Shown here one piece after another: positions 16,055-24,183 of a stretch of DNA of 25,929 nucleotides (its first letter is position 1; each line of letters begins with the position of its first letter). Source of the stretch: TMED27 sp963922705 (GTDB lineage Bacteria > Pseudomonadota > Alphaproteobacteria > Micavibrionales > Micavibrionaceae); assembly GCA_963922705.1 (NCBI GenBank), contig CAWUJS010000023.1, positions 1 through 25,929 on the forward strand, in the 5' to 3' direction. Under the pieces are notes generated by a model. That model saw only the letters and a program-made list of their open reading frames with translations. It made no database searches and was not told where the DNA came from. The position numbers and the translations under genes are program-made.

Positions 16055-17038
16055 TTAATTCACAATATAAATGGCATATATATAAATATTATAAACTATG
16101 TAAGCGCTAAAAAGAATAAAACCTGTGCTTCGCCCTATTTTTCCAAGAAAAACGAGCAATAATGAGAAAATAACGCTGATTAAAACCGTGATCCATATAT
16201 CAAAATTAACCAATTGAACAGCAAATGATCCTGCAGCAATCGGTTTAACCAGTGAAGTAACACCTAAGATCATCAAAATATTAAAAACGTTTGAGCCAAT
16301 AATATTGCCTAAAACAATATCACTATGCCCTTTACGAACTGCGCTGATACATGTTGAAAGCTCAGGCAGAGATGTGCCCAGCGCAATAATACTGAGCGCT
16401 ATAACAGCCTCAGGAACACCTATAATCGTAGCACTTTCCTTGGCGCCGCGAACCAGAAACTCAGCACCGCCAGCAATAGTAATTAACCCCAGCAAAAGAA
16501 AACCATAAGCATAAAGCGGTTTTTCAAAAGCCTGTTCGTCCTCTTCACTCAATTCCTGCTGCTCTTGTCCCTCGGCCATTTTATATTGAAAAAATACATA
16601 TGCCCCCAAAAAAAAGATCATTGCAAAACCAGCTATACGCCCAATTTCTCCATATTGCATCAAAAATGCAAGAAGTGCTGTGGCTAAAATCATAACCAAC
16701 AAGTCACGCATGACATCTTTTGATTGAACCACAAGCGGTGCTATTGTCGCACTAACACCGATAACGAGCATAATATTGGCAATATTAGATCCCAAAACAT
16801 TCCCTAATGCAATTCCCCCTGAACCTTGTAAATTTGCAAAAACAGAAATCAATAATTCCGGCAAGGATGTACCAAACGCAATAATAGTAAACCCAACAAC
16901 AAGAGGAGAAATACCAAATTTATGCGCGACATAAACAGCCGAATCAATTGTCCAGTCACCCCCTTTAACTAATAAAACAATACCGACAATCATAGAGATA
17001 ACCGGGAGTGTCAGTGCTGTGATAGTTGTTAAGTCCAT
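16055..17038 (-). CDS. Sodium/calcium-type cation antiporter of the CaCA family (YrbG-like)
   Basis: An inner-membrane exchanger of 327 residues with about ten transmembrane helices. It shows the two inverted alpha repeats of the family: TIIAFGTSLPELLIS (51-65) with GNVLGSNIANI (79-89), and SIIALGTSLPEL (216-227) with GNIIGSNVFNI (244-254). The conserved glutamates in these motifs bind the cation. A charged, glutamate-rich cytoplasmic loop (about 154-171) separates the halves. The family exchanges Ca2+ for Na+ or H+, though the substrate of any one member is uncertain. It is placed between two TerD genes on the same strand. There is no clear Shine-Dalgarno before ATG 17038. Confidence 0.94.
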   Translation of the reverse strand: MDLTTITALTLPVISMIVGIVLLVKGGDWTIDSAVYVAHKFGISPLVVGFTIIAFGTSLPELLISVFANLQGSGGIALGNVLGSNIANIMLVIGVSATIAPLVVQSKDVMRDLLVMILATALLAFLMQYGEIGRIAGFAMIFFLGAYVFFQYKMAEGQEQQELSEEDEQAFEKPLYAYGFLLLGLITIAGGAEFLVRGAKESATIIGVPEAVIALSIIALGTSLPELSTCISAVRKGHSDIVLGNIIGSNVFNILMILGVTSLVKPIAAGSFAVQLVNFDIWITVLISVIFSLLLVFLGKIGRSTGFILFSAYIVYNIYIYAIYIVN

Positions 17039-17117
17039 GAAGAAACCAAAGGAAGCGTTAAACTCTTAATACTAGCAACTGTACAGCCTATTGAACATAA
17101 ACGAAAGGATAATTCAT

Positions 17118-17873
17118 TTACTTTTTACCATCGGCCCAATTGAGGCCATAACCGAATGCCCGATCCATTTCATCGTGACCGGGAAAATATTCCGTCCGAT
17201 TTGTCAGCTTAATACCGCCGCGAATATTTTCTAACTCACCAACCGCACAAAGGCATAAAGCATTATCGTAAGCATCTAAAGTGACGACCAAATCATTTTC
17301 TCCCGGAACATCCAGGATAATCTGCGGGTTAACATCACTCCATCGCAAAGCACCTTCATAAATATAAATATAAACCAGAATACGTTTTATCTCGCTCCAA
17401 TGGGCTCCATTAACAAGCATATATTCATCATGCCCGTCTGCGTCTCCGGTTCGCTCATCCCCGGACAAAGAAATATATGGCGGCGCTCCATAATCACCAA
17501 ATTTTTCTCCAAAAGCCTGAATTGCCCCCCGTGTTCCATCTTGCATCTCATATAAACAACCAATATCCAAGTCCACAGCTTGTTTGACCGTTTTTTTAAA
17601 AAACTTCCCAAAAAAACCGGTATTTTCAACTTCTATAATATCCCATGCAACACCAATCAAAATATGCTCAAAACCATCCTTTCCGGGGCTGATTGCAATA
17701 TTTTGTCCAGGTTTGTTTAAAAACTCACAATTATCCGGATTATTGGCCTGAGCACGATATCCTGATGCTCCCAAAGAATTACCATGCCCTGAGAAACTGG
17801 CACTGCTTTGTGTAGCTGCGATCATTGTATTATTGGAAGCGTTCGTCTGCTTTCTGACTTTTTTTTCGCTCAT
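17118..17873 (-). CDS. TerD-domain protein with a low-complexity N-terminal arm
   Basis: A 251-residue protein with a Ser/Asn/Ala-rich, probably disordered arm (1-48), then a TerD-like beta-sandwich: ILIGVAWDI (71-79), a long insert with GFFGKFFKK (about 86-94), a calcium loop SLSGDERTGDADGHDE (135-150), and a C-terminal tail with the YFPGHDEMDRAFGYGLNW segment. The longer form with an extra N-terminus resembles TerA-like or other divergent TerD-domain proteins; I cannot assign a Ter letter. AGGA lies nine bases from the ATG. It is followed after 79 bases by the antiporter gene and appears to be the first gene of the module. Confidence 0.9.
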   Translation of the reverse strand: MSEKKVRKQTNASNNTMIAATQSSASFSGHGNSLGASGYRAQANNPDNCEFLNKPGQNIAISPGKDGFEHILIGVAWDIIEVENTGFFGKFFKKTVKQAVDLDIGCLYEMQDGTRGAIQAFGEKFGDYGAPPYISLSGDERTGDADGHDEYMLVNGAHWSEIKRILVYIYIYEGALRWSDVNPQIILDVPGENDLVVTLDAYDNALCLCAVGELENIRGGIKLTNRTEYFPGHDEMDRAFGYGLNWADGKK

Positions 17874-17999
17874 AATATTAATCCTATCATTAACTGAAGT
17901 AATTTAACATCTGAACGTTAGAGAGTTTTATAGAATATTTGTTTGTTTGGATGTGGACGGAAGTTTCTCCTGCTAGCGCTATTATATTTAACTCATAAG

Positions 18000-20270
18000 T
18001 TATACAGCCTTCTCAACAAAGTTACTCATAACCCTTTTTTGTCCAGATTTTTCAAAAGCAATATCGAGTTTTTGTCCATCGATATTAACAATTTTGCCAT
18101 AGCCGAATTTATCGTGAAATACCCGATCACCGCGGGAAAACACCGTTCCATCTTCTGCACGCACTTTTCGCTCATGTAAAGCGCGGGTTTGCACTTTCGG
18201 GGTAAAGCCCGAGGAATCCCAATGGGAAGATCGCCCCGAACCGGCAAGGCCAATATCGGATGTGACTTCGGTATAATCTTTGGGCAATTCATCAATAAAG
18301 CGCGATGGAATCGCATTGACCCAGGAGCCATACATACGGCGATTAGCAGCAAAAGAAATATAGGCTTTTTTCTTTGCCCGCGTAATGCCGACATAAGCCA
18401 GACGGCGCTCTTCCTCAAGGCCTTTCGTACCATTCTCATCCATCGAACGCTGCGATGGGAAAAGCCCTTCTTCCCAACCCGGCAAAAAGACATTTTCAAA
18501 CTCCAACCCTTTCGCACCGTGAAGTGTCATGATTGTAACGTGCTCACCGAGGCTGGAATCCTGATTTTCGAGGACAAGTGCGACATGCTCTAAAAATTCG
18601 GGCAGGGACTCATATTCCTGCATCCCGGAAATGAGTTCTTTAAGGTTTTCAAGACGTCCCGGCGCTTCGGGGGTTTTATCCTCTTTCCACATCTGCATAT
18701 AACCGCTCTCATCCAAAACCTGCGCAGCAAGCTCTGCATGGTTCATCGTATCCACAAGCGAACGCCAGCGGGAGAAATCATCGAGGAGTTTCATCAAAGT
18801 TGTTTTGACTTTCGGGCGCAGCTCGTCGGTTTGCGTTAAATCCATGATTCCATCATGCAAGCAAATACCGTGCGAGCGCCCATATGCATATAATGTCTGC
18901 ACAGTCGCATTGCCAATCCCGCGTTTCGGGGTGTTGATAATGCGTTCCAGCGCTAAATCATCCGCAGGTTGTGCAATCACGCGCAAATAAGCCAACGCAT
19001 CGCGGATTTCCATACGTTCGTAAAAACGCGGCCCGCCAATGACTTTATAGGGTAGGCCGAGCTTAATAAAACGCTCTTCAAATTCCCGCGTTTGAAATCC
19101 GGCGCGCACGAGTACAGCAATTTCGTTCAGGCCTGTCGCGTCATTCCGGGGCACAGCCGAGGAATCTCCATGATGGTTGTGAGATCCCTGATATTGCCGC
19201 TGCAGCTGTTCAATTTCTTCACCAACCCAGCGCGCTTCGGCCTCGCCATCCCAAAGGCCGCGCACCTGTATCTTCTCACCATCGCCGGCGTCACTCCATA
19301 ATTCTTTTCCAAGCCGCGATCCATTATTAGCAATCACAGAATGGGCGGCTTTCAGGATGTTATTGGTTGAGCGGTAATTTTGCTCAAGGCGAATGGTTTT
19401 AGCGCCTTCAAAATCCTTCTCGAATTTAAGGATATTCCCAACTTCCGCCCCGCGCCAGCCATAGATCGACTGATCATCATCACCAACGCAGCAAATATTG
19501 TTCGATCCTTGCGCCAACAGTCTGAGCCATAAATATTGTGCAATATTGGTATCCTGATACTCATCCACCATGATATAGCGAAAGCGGCGATGATAATCGT
19601 CCAGAACATGCGCATTTGCAGGGTCTTTCAGGATTGTAATCATATGCAGAAGCAAATCCCCGAAATCACAGGCATTGACTTCTTTTAAACGGCGCTGATA
19701 AATCTCGTAAAGCGTGTGAAGCTTTCCATCCGCAAAATCTCCCGCCTCATCGGCATTGACTTGCGCCGGATTCAGGCCGCGATCCTTCCAGCGATCAATA
19801 AAGCCGATCATCGCTTTTGGAACCCATTTTTTGGTGTCGATGTTATTGGCTTCCATGATTTGCTTCAAAAGACGCACCTGATCGTCCGGATCAAGAATGG
19901 TGAAATTTGACCCTAATCCAACCAAATCCGCATGACGCCTGAGCATTCTTGCCGCCAATGAATGAAAAGTGCCGAGCCACCAGCCTTCGACGGGTTGTCC
20001 GCCCATCAAGCTTGATACACGCTCTTTCATTTCCTGCGCGGCTTTATTGGTAAAAGTCACGGCAAGAATTTGCGAGGGGTAAGCGGAGCCTGTGTTCAAG
20101 AGATGTGCAAGGCGCGTGGTTAAAACGCGTGTCTTACCTGTGCCTGCGCCGGCCAAAACGAGCACTGGCCCATCCAACGTTTCCACTGCTTCACGCTGAG
20201 GTTGATTGAGACCTTGGATATATGAAAGGTGGGATTGATCAATTAAATTTGAAACGGTACTGCTCATCAT
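18000..20270 (-). CDS. uvrD: UvrD/PcrA-type superfamily 1A DNA helicase with an in-frame insertion
   Basis: An ATP-driven 3'-5' DNA helicase for nucleotide excision and mismatch repair. Motifs in order: Walker A GAGTGKT (41-47), TFTNKAAQEM (72-81), TFHSL (101-105), VDEYQDTN (235-242), GDDDQSIYGWRGA (263-275), the QNYRS arginine motif (297-301), TLHGAKGLEF (582-591), YVGITRAKK (626-634), and a C-terminal DRVFHDKFGYGKIV Tudor-like RNA-polymerase-binding domain (715-728). A segment of about 20 residues, 361-380 (with HHGDSSAVPRND), separates EIEQLQRQ from LNEIAVLVRAGF, where other UvrDs have almost nothing; the DNA there looks like a palindromic repeat. The linker (about 674-705) holds a second, degenerate match. 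Upstream of ATG 20270 no good ribosome-binding site is seen. Confidence 0.96.
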   Translation of the reverse strand: MMSSTVSNLIDQSHLSYIQGLNQPQREAVETLDGPVLVLAGAGTGKTRVLTTRLAHLLNTGSAYPSQILAVTFTNKAAQEMKERVSSLMGGQPVEGWWLGTFHSLAARMLRRHADLVGLGSNFTILDPDDQVRLLKQIMEANNIDTKKWVPKAMIGFIDRWKDRGLNPAQVNADEAGDFADGKLHTLYEIYQRRLKEVNACDFGDLLLHMITILKDPANAHVLDDYHRRFRYIMVDEYQDTNIAQYLWLRLLAQGSNNICCVGDDDQSIYGWRGAEVGNILKFEKDFEGAKTIRLEQNYRSTNNILKAAHSVIANNGSRLGKELWSDAGDGEKIQVRGLWDGEAEARWVGEEIEQLQRQYQGSHNHHGDSSAVPRNDATGLNEIAVLVRAGFQTREFEERFIKLGLPYKVIGGPRFYERMEIRDALAYLRVIAQPADDLALERIINTPKRGIGNATVQTLYAYGRSHGICLHDGIMDLTQTDELRPKVKTTLMKLLDDFSRWRSLVDTMNHAELAAQVLDESGYMQMWKEDKTPEAPGRLENLKELISGMQEYESLPEFLEHVALVLENQDSSLGEHVTIMTLHGAKGLEFENVFLPGWEEGLFPSQRSMDENGTKGLEEERRLAYVGITRAKKKAYISFAANRRMYGSWVNAIPSRFIDELPKDYTEVTSDIGLAGSGRSSHWDSSGFTPKVQTRALHERKVRAEDGTVFSRGDRVFHDKFGYGKIVNIDGQKLDIAFEKSGQKRVMSNFVEKAV
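18191..18240. repeat. Degenerate second copy of the UvrD palindromic element
   Basis: Within the variable linker of UvrD, the DNA reads TCGGGGTAAAGCCCGAGGAATCCC, close to the 19143-19168 element (CGGGGCACAGCCGAGGAATCTC). A short stem, TCGGG/CCCGA, can form, and the encoded protein has HWDSS compared with HGDSS in the other copy. Confidence 0.35.
19131..19190. repeat. Palindromic repeat element inserted in frame inside uvrD
   Basis: The plus strand has a hairpin from 19143 to 19165: ATTCC, two unpaired bases, GGC, the loop ACA, GCC, two unpaired bases, GGAAT. It is followed by ATCTC (19164-19168) and GAGAT (19181-19185). The layout (GTCATTCC...GGAATCTC...GAGATCC) is like intergenic palindromic repeats found in many alphaproteobacteria. 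It encodes residues 361-380 of UvrD, a segment that has no counterpart in UvrD proteins as I know them. In-frame palindromic elements of this kind are known from Rickettsia (RPE), but this one is not identified as an RPE. Confidence 0.65.
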
Positions 20271-20305
20271 TATTTATAGTTATTCCAACGAAAATCGTAT
20301 GGGGT

Positions 20306-21154
20306 TTAAGTGCTATTTTTTGTTTCAGGTCTAAATTCTTTTAAAGCGATAAAGCCATTCTTAACAGCAATAATTGCAAGATTATTCTGAACTGTCAGGC
20401 ATTCTCCTGGCTGGTAGTTGTGTTTTTCCGGCCAACCATCACAGGCATAAATATGCCATTTTTGCCCTGCAAAATCAGCGTAACAGCCAAAGCGTGAAAA
20501 AGCTCTTATTTTTTTCATGATTGTGTCAAGCGGTTCATCCCAATTAAGCGTTCGCATACCCTGTGTGGGCATGCTGTAAAAACTGCCTTTTCCTTTTTTT
20601 TGCGCTTTGGCTTTTTTCCAGCTTGTTTTGATATCTTTTAAAAGGCCTTGAGCTGCAAGCGGTGCTTTTGCCGCAATTTTAGCGCAGTAACGCTCTACAT
20701 TTTCGTCTGCTTTTAAGGCTATTTTTTCCTGAAATAAAATATCGCCCATATCAAATTTATCTGCAAGCTTATGGATAGTATAACCGGAAGCCTTTTCATC
20801 TTCATTCATAATAATATGCGGAATTGGCATCGGACCTCTTGCGTGCGGTAAATAGCTTGGATGAATGTTCATACCATAGGCTTTTTTCTCATCAATTGGG
20901 GGAATTTTATAGGGGTATCCAGCGCTTACAAATAATTCTGCGCCTTTACCAATAAAACTTTCAATATGCGCTTCATTGACTTTACTCTCAATATAGCTTG
21001 CACCCAAATGCTGTGATAACGCTTTACAATTATGATTAAAATTAAAGATTTGATCGCAAGGAATACTCATAATTCCAATGAGCTCATGATTATCTTTTAT
21101 CAGGGTTTGTGCCACAGGAAGCATGTAATCATAACCAAGAAAAACGAATTTCAT
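20306..21154 (-). CDS. Formyltransferase-fold protein (methionyl-tRNA/sugar formyltransferase-like)
   Basis: A 282-residue cytoplasmic protein with the N10-formyltetrahydrofolate-dependent formyltransferase N-terminal domain. The catalytic Asn-His-Asp set is visible as NIHPSYLPHARGP (N96, H98) and KFDMGDI (D135). The residues after about 200 resemble a short C-terminal OB-like extension (QKWHIYACDG ... GECLTVQNNLAIIAVKNGFIALKEF), as in tRNA and sugar formyltransferases. It is probably not the housekeeping Fmt, since N-terminal and RG-loop residues differ; a sugar-nucleotide amine or another small amine is a possible acceptor. AAGGA precedes the ATG by nine bases. Uncertain in substrate but sound in fold. 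It lies in a same-strand series 33 bases after the FNT channel. Confidence 0.85.
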   Translation of the reverse strand: MKFVFLGYDYMLPVAQTLIKDNHELIGIMSIPCDQIFNFNHNCKALSQHLGASYIESKVNEAHIESFIGKGAELFVSAGYPYKIPPIDEKKAYGMNIHPSYLPHARGPMPIPHIIMNEDEKASGYTIHKLADKFDMGDILFQEKIALKADENVERYCAKIAAKAPLAAQGLLKDIKTSWKKAKAQKKGKGSFYSMPTQGMRTLNWDEPLDTIMKKIRAFSRFGCYADFAGQKWHIYACDGWPEKHNYQPGECLTVQNNLAIIAVKNGFIALKEFRPETKNST

Positions 21155-21187
21155 GCGATTTTTTTCCTTGCTTGATTAAAAAATAAT

Positions 21188-21970
21188 CTAAATCTCGTCC
21201 TTAACTTGCGCATAGGCGAGTAATGCAAACAGGCCTGTACCACCCAGAATATTAGCAAGACCTGCAGCGCCAATATAGCCAAATGCACCTGCAAGGCTAA
21301 TATTATCGGTCAAGACCAGGACAAATGCTTCTGCAGAGCCTGCAACGACATGGGTGAAATCACCAATAGCTATCAAATAGGTCATAAAGAAAATAAGAAA
21401 TATCTGATTATTTGAACTGGGAAGCATCCATACCAGTGCGGCGATAAGGAAACCTGCTGGTATTCCTTGTACAAACACATCGCCTAAATCGCGTTGAATG
21501 GCATGTTTACTGACTTCAACGATGGCATATAATTGTTCAGCTGTAGCAAAATTCAGCTTTGTCATCAGTAAGGCAACGATAAATGTTCCAACCAGATTGG
21601 TGGCAAAGACAACGCCCCAGAGTCTAAGTGTTTTGCTGATATTCCGCCAAATCGGATTTTCATAGACTGGCAATATAACAGTGATTGTATTTTCTGTAAA
21701 AAGCTGAAGCCGTGCCATGATGACAATGATGAAGCCAAATGTATAGCCAATATTTTCAATCAGCGGTTTATAGCTTGTCTCAGGCAAATACATTTTAAAA
21801 TAAGCTTCTGCCAGCATGGAAAAGCTGATCGCAATACCTGCTGCGAGCCCTGACCAGCCGAGTGCGGACAAACCTCTGGATAGTTCTGAGCTTCCCTCAC
21901 GAGCAACAATTTCATAAATTGTTGCTGAATGCAGGCGAAGTTTTTCATTAACACGTTCTTTTTGGCTCAT
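21188..21970 (-). CDS. Formate/nitrite transporter (FNT) family channel, YfdC-like
   Basis: A membrane channel with about six helices in the FNT fold: a short cytosolic N-terminus, GLAAGIAISFSMLAEAYF, FGFIIVIMARLQLFTENT (the family's conserved Gxx(x)LFTEN block), a GIPAGFLIAALVWM helix, FFMTYLIAIGDFTHVVAGS and a last GLANILGGTGLFALLAY helix. FNT proteins pass formate, nitrite, lactate or similar weak acids. The reading frame extends upstream to 22144, but this would overlap the decarboxylase gene by 83 bases. ATG at 21970 (residue 59 of the longer frame) has GGAT 6-7 bases upstream and ATG 21982 is another possibility. An imperfect ribosome-binding site leaves the exact start open. A 9-base inverted repeat is in its leader. 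Confidence 0.9.
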   Translation of the reverse strand: MSQKERVNEKLRLHSATIYEIVAREGSSELSRGLSALGWSGLAAGIAISFSMLAEAYFKMYLPETSYKPLIENIGYTFGFIIVIMARLQLFTENTITVILPVYENPIWRNISKTLRLWGVVFATNLVGTFIVALLMTKLNFATAEQLYAIVEVSKHAIQRDLGDVFVQGIPAGFLIAALVWMLPSSNNQIFLIFFMTYLIAIGDFTHVVAGSAEAFVLVLTDNISLAGAFGYIGAAGLANILGGTGLFALLAYAQVKDEI

Positions 21971-22012
21971 ATTAATATCCATTCTATTTATCGCTATTAG
22001 ATAGAAGTTTTT

Positions 22013-22047
22013 ATACGCAATATCCAATAAAAAGATAAATTGCGTAT
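22013..22047 (-). promoter_or_regulatory. Perfect 9-base inverted repeat in the FNT leader
   Basis: ATACGCAAT and ATTGCGTAT flank a 17-base spacer between the decarboxylase stop and the FNT start. On the transcribed strand the downstream bases are A-rich, so it is not a standard intrinsic terminator. It could be an operator, an RNA processing or stability hairpin, or a start-proximal regulatory fold. Confidence 0.4.
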
Positions 22048-22061
22048 GATGATCATGATGA

Positions 22062-23471
22062 TTAAATTTCAAGAGCTTTAATAATAGCATTAATAGCAGA
22101 TTCGATATCATGCATTTGCGTTCTGTGGTTAACAATCGCAGCACGGATTAAGGTTTTTCCGTCAAGCTGTGTTGTTGAAAAAACGCATTTCCCTTCTTCC
22201 TGAAGCCGGCTCACGATTTCGGCGTTGAAACTATGTTCACGGTTAGCGATCCGAAAAATACAAACATTTGAGATGACTGGTGCAGCGAGTTCGAGATAAT
22301 TGGATTGCTCAATCAATTCGGCCATATATGCGGCTTGTCTACAATTTTCGGAAATCGCTGATGAAAAAGCATCAAGGCCATGCGTTTGAAATGCAGTCCA
22401 GACTTTTAGTGCGCGAAAACTGCGCGAGAGATCGGTTCCATAGTCACAGAACCATAAATCACCACTGCCAAGCCCTTTTTGTTGTTTGGCAAGATAAGCA
22501 GGATGGCTGGCGAATGTATTGTAATGCAAATCGCCGTCTCTGATTAAGAGAGCGCCGCAATCAAACTGCACATACATCCATTTGTGGAAATCGAATGCCA
22601 GTGAATCTGCACGTTCAATCCCTTTTGCAAGGTCAGCCCATGGTGCTTGTGCGATTTTTGTCCAGGCACCAAATGCACCATCAATATGTAGCCATATATT
22701 TTCCTTTGAACAAAAATCAGCCAAAGCATCGATATCATCGAACGCGCCGGTATTCACTGATCCTGCAGTACCGACAATTGCCAGGGGCAAGAACCCGTCT
22801 TGACGATCTTTTGCAATAGCAGTTCTTAAGAAACCTATATCCATCGGGCCGGACAGGCCAAGCGTCGGAATATCGACAATAGAGTCTGACCCATGCCCTA
22901 AAAGCTCCAGCGCTTTTGTGACGCATGAATGTGTCCCGGATCGGCAATAGAGTTTGACGTTGGGGGTATCGGCAATGCCTTTATGTCGAACCTTTGTTCC
23001 AAAAAGTTTTGCGCGGGCACAAGCCAGAGCCAGTATCGTAGCCTGAGAGGTTCCAACAGTTAAAAGACCGCTGGCAGTTTGAGGAAAGTCGAATATCTCC
23101 TTTGCCCATTCTATCACGCAGCGTTCAACATAGGTTGCGCCATGCTCACGCCCGCCGCAATTGCTGTTCATCGTGGCGGCAACAATCTCTGCAAGAAGGC
23201 CGCTTGTCAAACCTGTACCATGCACCCATCCAAAGAATTGCGGATGCGTGTTGCCCGTTGCGGTCGGTAGGATGGTTTTTGTGAGAAGATCGGCCACATC
23301 ATCATAGCTTGCGCCGCTTTTAGGCAAAGCAGGCATTAAATCCTGTTTTGTGTGTGCATCAATCGGCCTCCATGGATGATCTTGACTGTGTTCCAAACGA
23401 TCAATACAGGCCTCAAGCACTTTATGCGCTTGCTTGCGGTATTCATTCCAATCTTTTGGATCAAGGCTCAT
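22062..23471 (-). CDS. Group II pyridoxal-phosphate-dependent decarboxylase (aromatic amino acid/tyrosine decarboxylase-like)
   Basis: A 469-residue cytoplasmic PLP enzyme. Seen: the N-terminal THPQFFGWVHGT (75-86), GGREHGATYVE (106-116), GTSQATILAL (140-149), HSCVTKA with the cofactor-stacking H181, HIDGAFGAW (262-270) with D264 for the cofactor ring nitrogen, and the Schiff-base lysine K297 in DFHKW. This order fits group II decarboxylases (aromatic-L-amino-acid, glutamate-like and 2,4-diaminobutyrate types). The residues here do not fix the substrate. It may contribute to amine formation or acid tolerance, and an FNT channel is immediately downstream, 91 bases from the preferred start. No clear Shine-Dalgarno, with AAAAGA upstream of ATG 23471. 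Confidence 0.92.
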   Translation of the reverse strand: MSLDPKDWNEYRKQAHKVLEACIDRLEHSQDHPWRPIDAHTKQDLMPALPKSGASYDDVADLLTKTILPTATGNTHPQFFGWVHGTGLTSGLLAEIVAATMNSNCGGREHGATYVERCVIEWAKEIFDFPQTASGLLTVGTSQATILALACARAKLFGTKVRHKGIADTPNVKLYCRSGTHSCVTKALELLGHGSDSIVDIPTLGLSGPMDIGFLRTAIAKDRQDGFLPLAIVGTAGSVNTGAFDDIDALADFCSKENIWLHIDGAFGAWTKIAQAPWADLAKGIERADSLAFDFHKWMYVQFDCGALLIRDGDLHYNTFASHPAYLAKQQKGLGSGDLWFCDYGTDLSRSFRALKVWTAFQTHGLDAFSSAISENCRQAAYMAELIEQSNYLELAAPVISNVCIFRIANREHSFNAEIVSRLQEEGKCVFSTTQLDGKTLIRAAIVNHRTQMHDIESAINAIIKALEI

Positions 23472-23492
23472 ATAGTCTTTTAGGAAGCTTTG

Positions 23493-24152
23493 TTAAAATG
23501 GGCAAGGGCTTGAGACGTTTAAAAATGCGCCAGTTTCAGGATGCGTAAACCCTAAGCGCTCGGCATGCAGAAGTAAACGCTCTGCGGCATTGTAAGCATC
23601 CTGATGCGCATAAAAATCATCGCCTAAAATGGGATAACCCATTTCCTGCATATGAACCCGTAATTGATGGGTGCGTCCAGTCAGTGGTTTTAAGGCAACG
23701 CGTGTTGTATTGCCGAATCGTTCAATCACTGCCCAATCCGTTTGCGAAGGCTTGCCCTGCTCAAAATCAACAATTTGTCTCGGGCGTCTTTCCCAATCGC
23801 ACCGTATCGGCAAATCGATACGCCCCGAATCACTCTCTGGAGAACCCCAGAGAATAGCAATATAAGATTTCTCAACTTTACGTTTTTCAAATTGCATACT
23901 CAAATGGCGGTGCGAATCAGCATGCATCGCCATAACCATAATGCCTGATGTATCCATATCAAGGCGATGAACAATACGTGCTGTTGGAAAGTCTTTGCAA
24001 ACACGGCTTTCCAGGCAATCTTTATGCGTTTCCGGGCGTCCCGGGACACTTAAAAGCCCGGCGGGTTTGGAGACAACAATAATATCAGCATCTTGATGAA
24101 CGATATCCAACCCTTCATCCAAAGGCGGTTTATAATTGTAACTTTGAGACAT
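23493..24152 (-). CDS. rluA: Pseudouridine synthase of the RluA family
   Basis: Modifies specific uridines in 23S rRNA (position 746 in E. coli) and in some tRNAs (position 32). At 219 residues it has the compact E. coli RluA length, with no N-terminal S4 domain visible. Key elements: VVSKPAGLLSVPG (26-38), the catalytic HRLDMDTSG (62-70, Asp65), the SYIAILWG block and GRTHQLRVHM. Reading of the catalytic motif and length both support RluA rather than RluC/D, which carry S4 domains. It lies 21 bases upstream of the decarboxylase and 31 bases after the FlgO-like gene; these may be one transcript. The ATG has no obvious Shine-Dalgarno. Confidence 0.9.
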   Translation of the reverse strand: MSQSYNYKPPLDEGLDIVHQDADIIVVSKPAGLLSVPGRPETHKDCLESRVCKDFPTARIVHRLDMDTSGIMVMAMHADSHRHLSMQFEKRKVEKSYIAILWGSPESDSGRIDLPIRCDWERRPRQIVDFEQGKPSQTDWAVIERFGNTTRVALKPLTGRTHQLRVHMQEMGYPILGDDFYAHQDAYNAAERLLLHAERLGFTHPETGAFLNVSSPCPF

Positions 24153-24183
24153 ATTAGCTTATAGCGCTTACACGTTTCTAAAG

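Noticed and set aside
18189..18593. 134-codon plus-strand frame opposite uvrD
   Set aside because: Antisense to helicase motifs and without independent support.
21971..22144. Upstream extension of the FNT gene to 22144
   Set aside because: It would overlap the decarboxylase gene by 83 bases, lacks channel-like residues, and a better start with GGAT exists at 21970.
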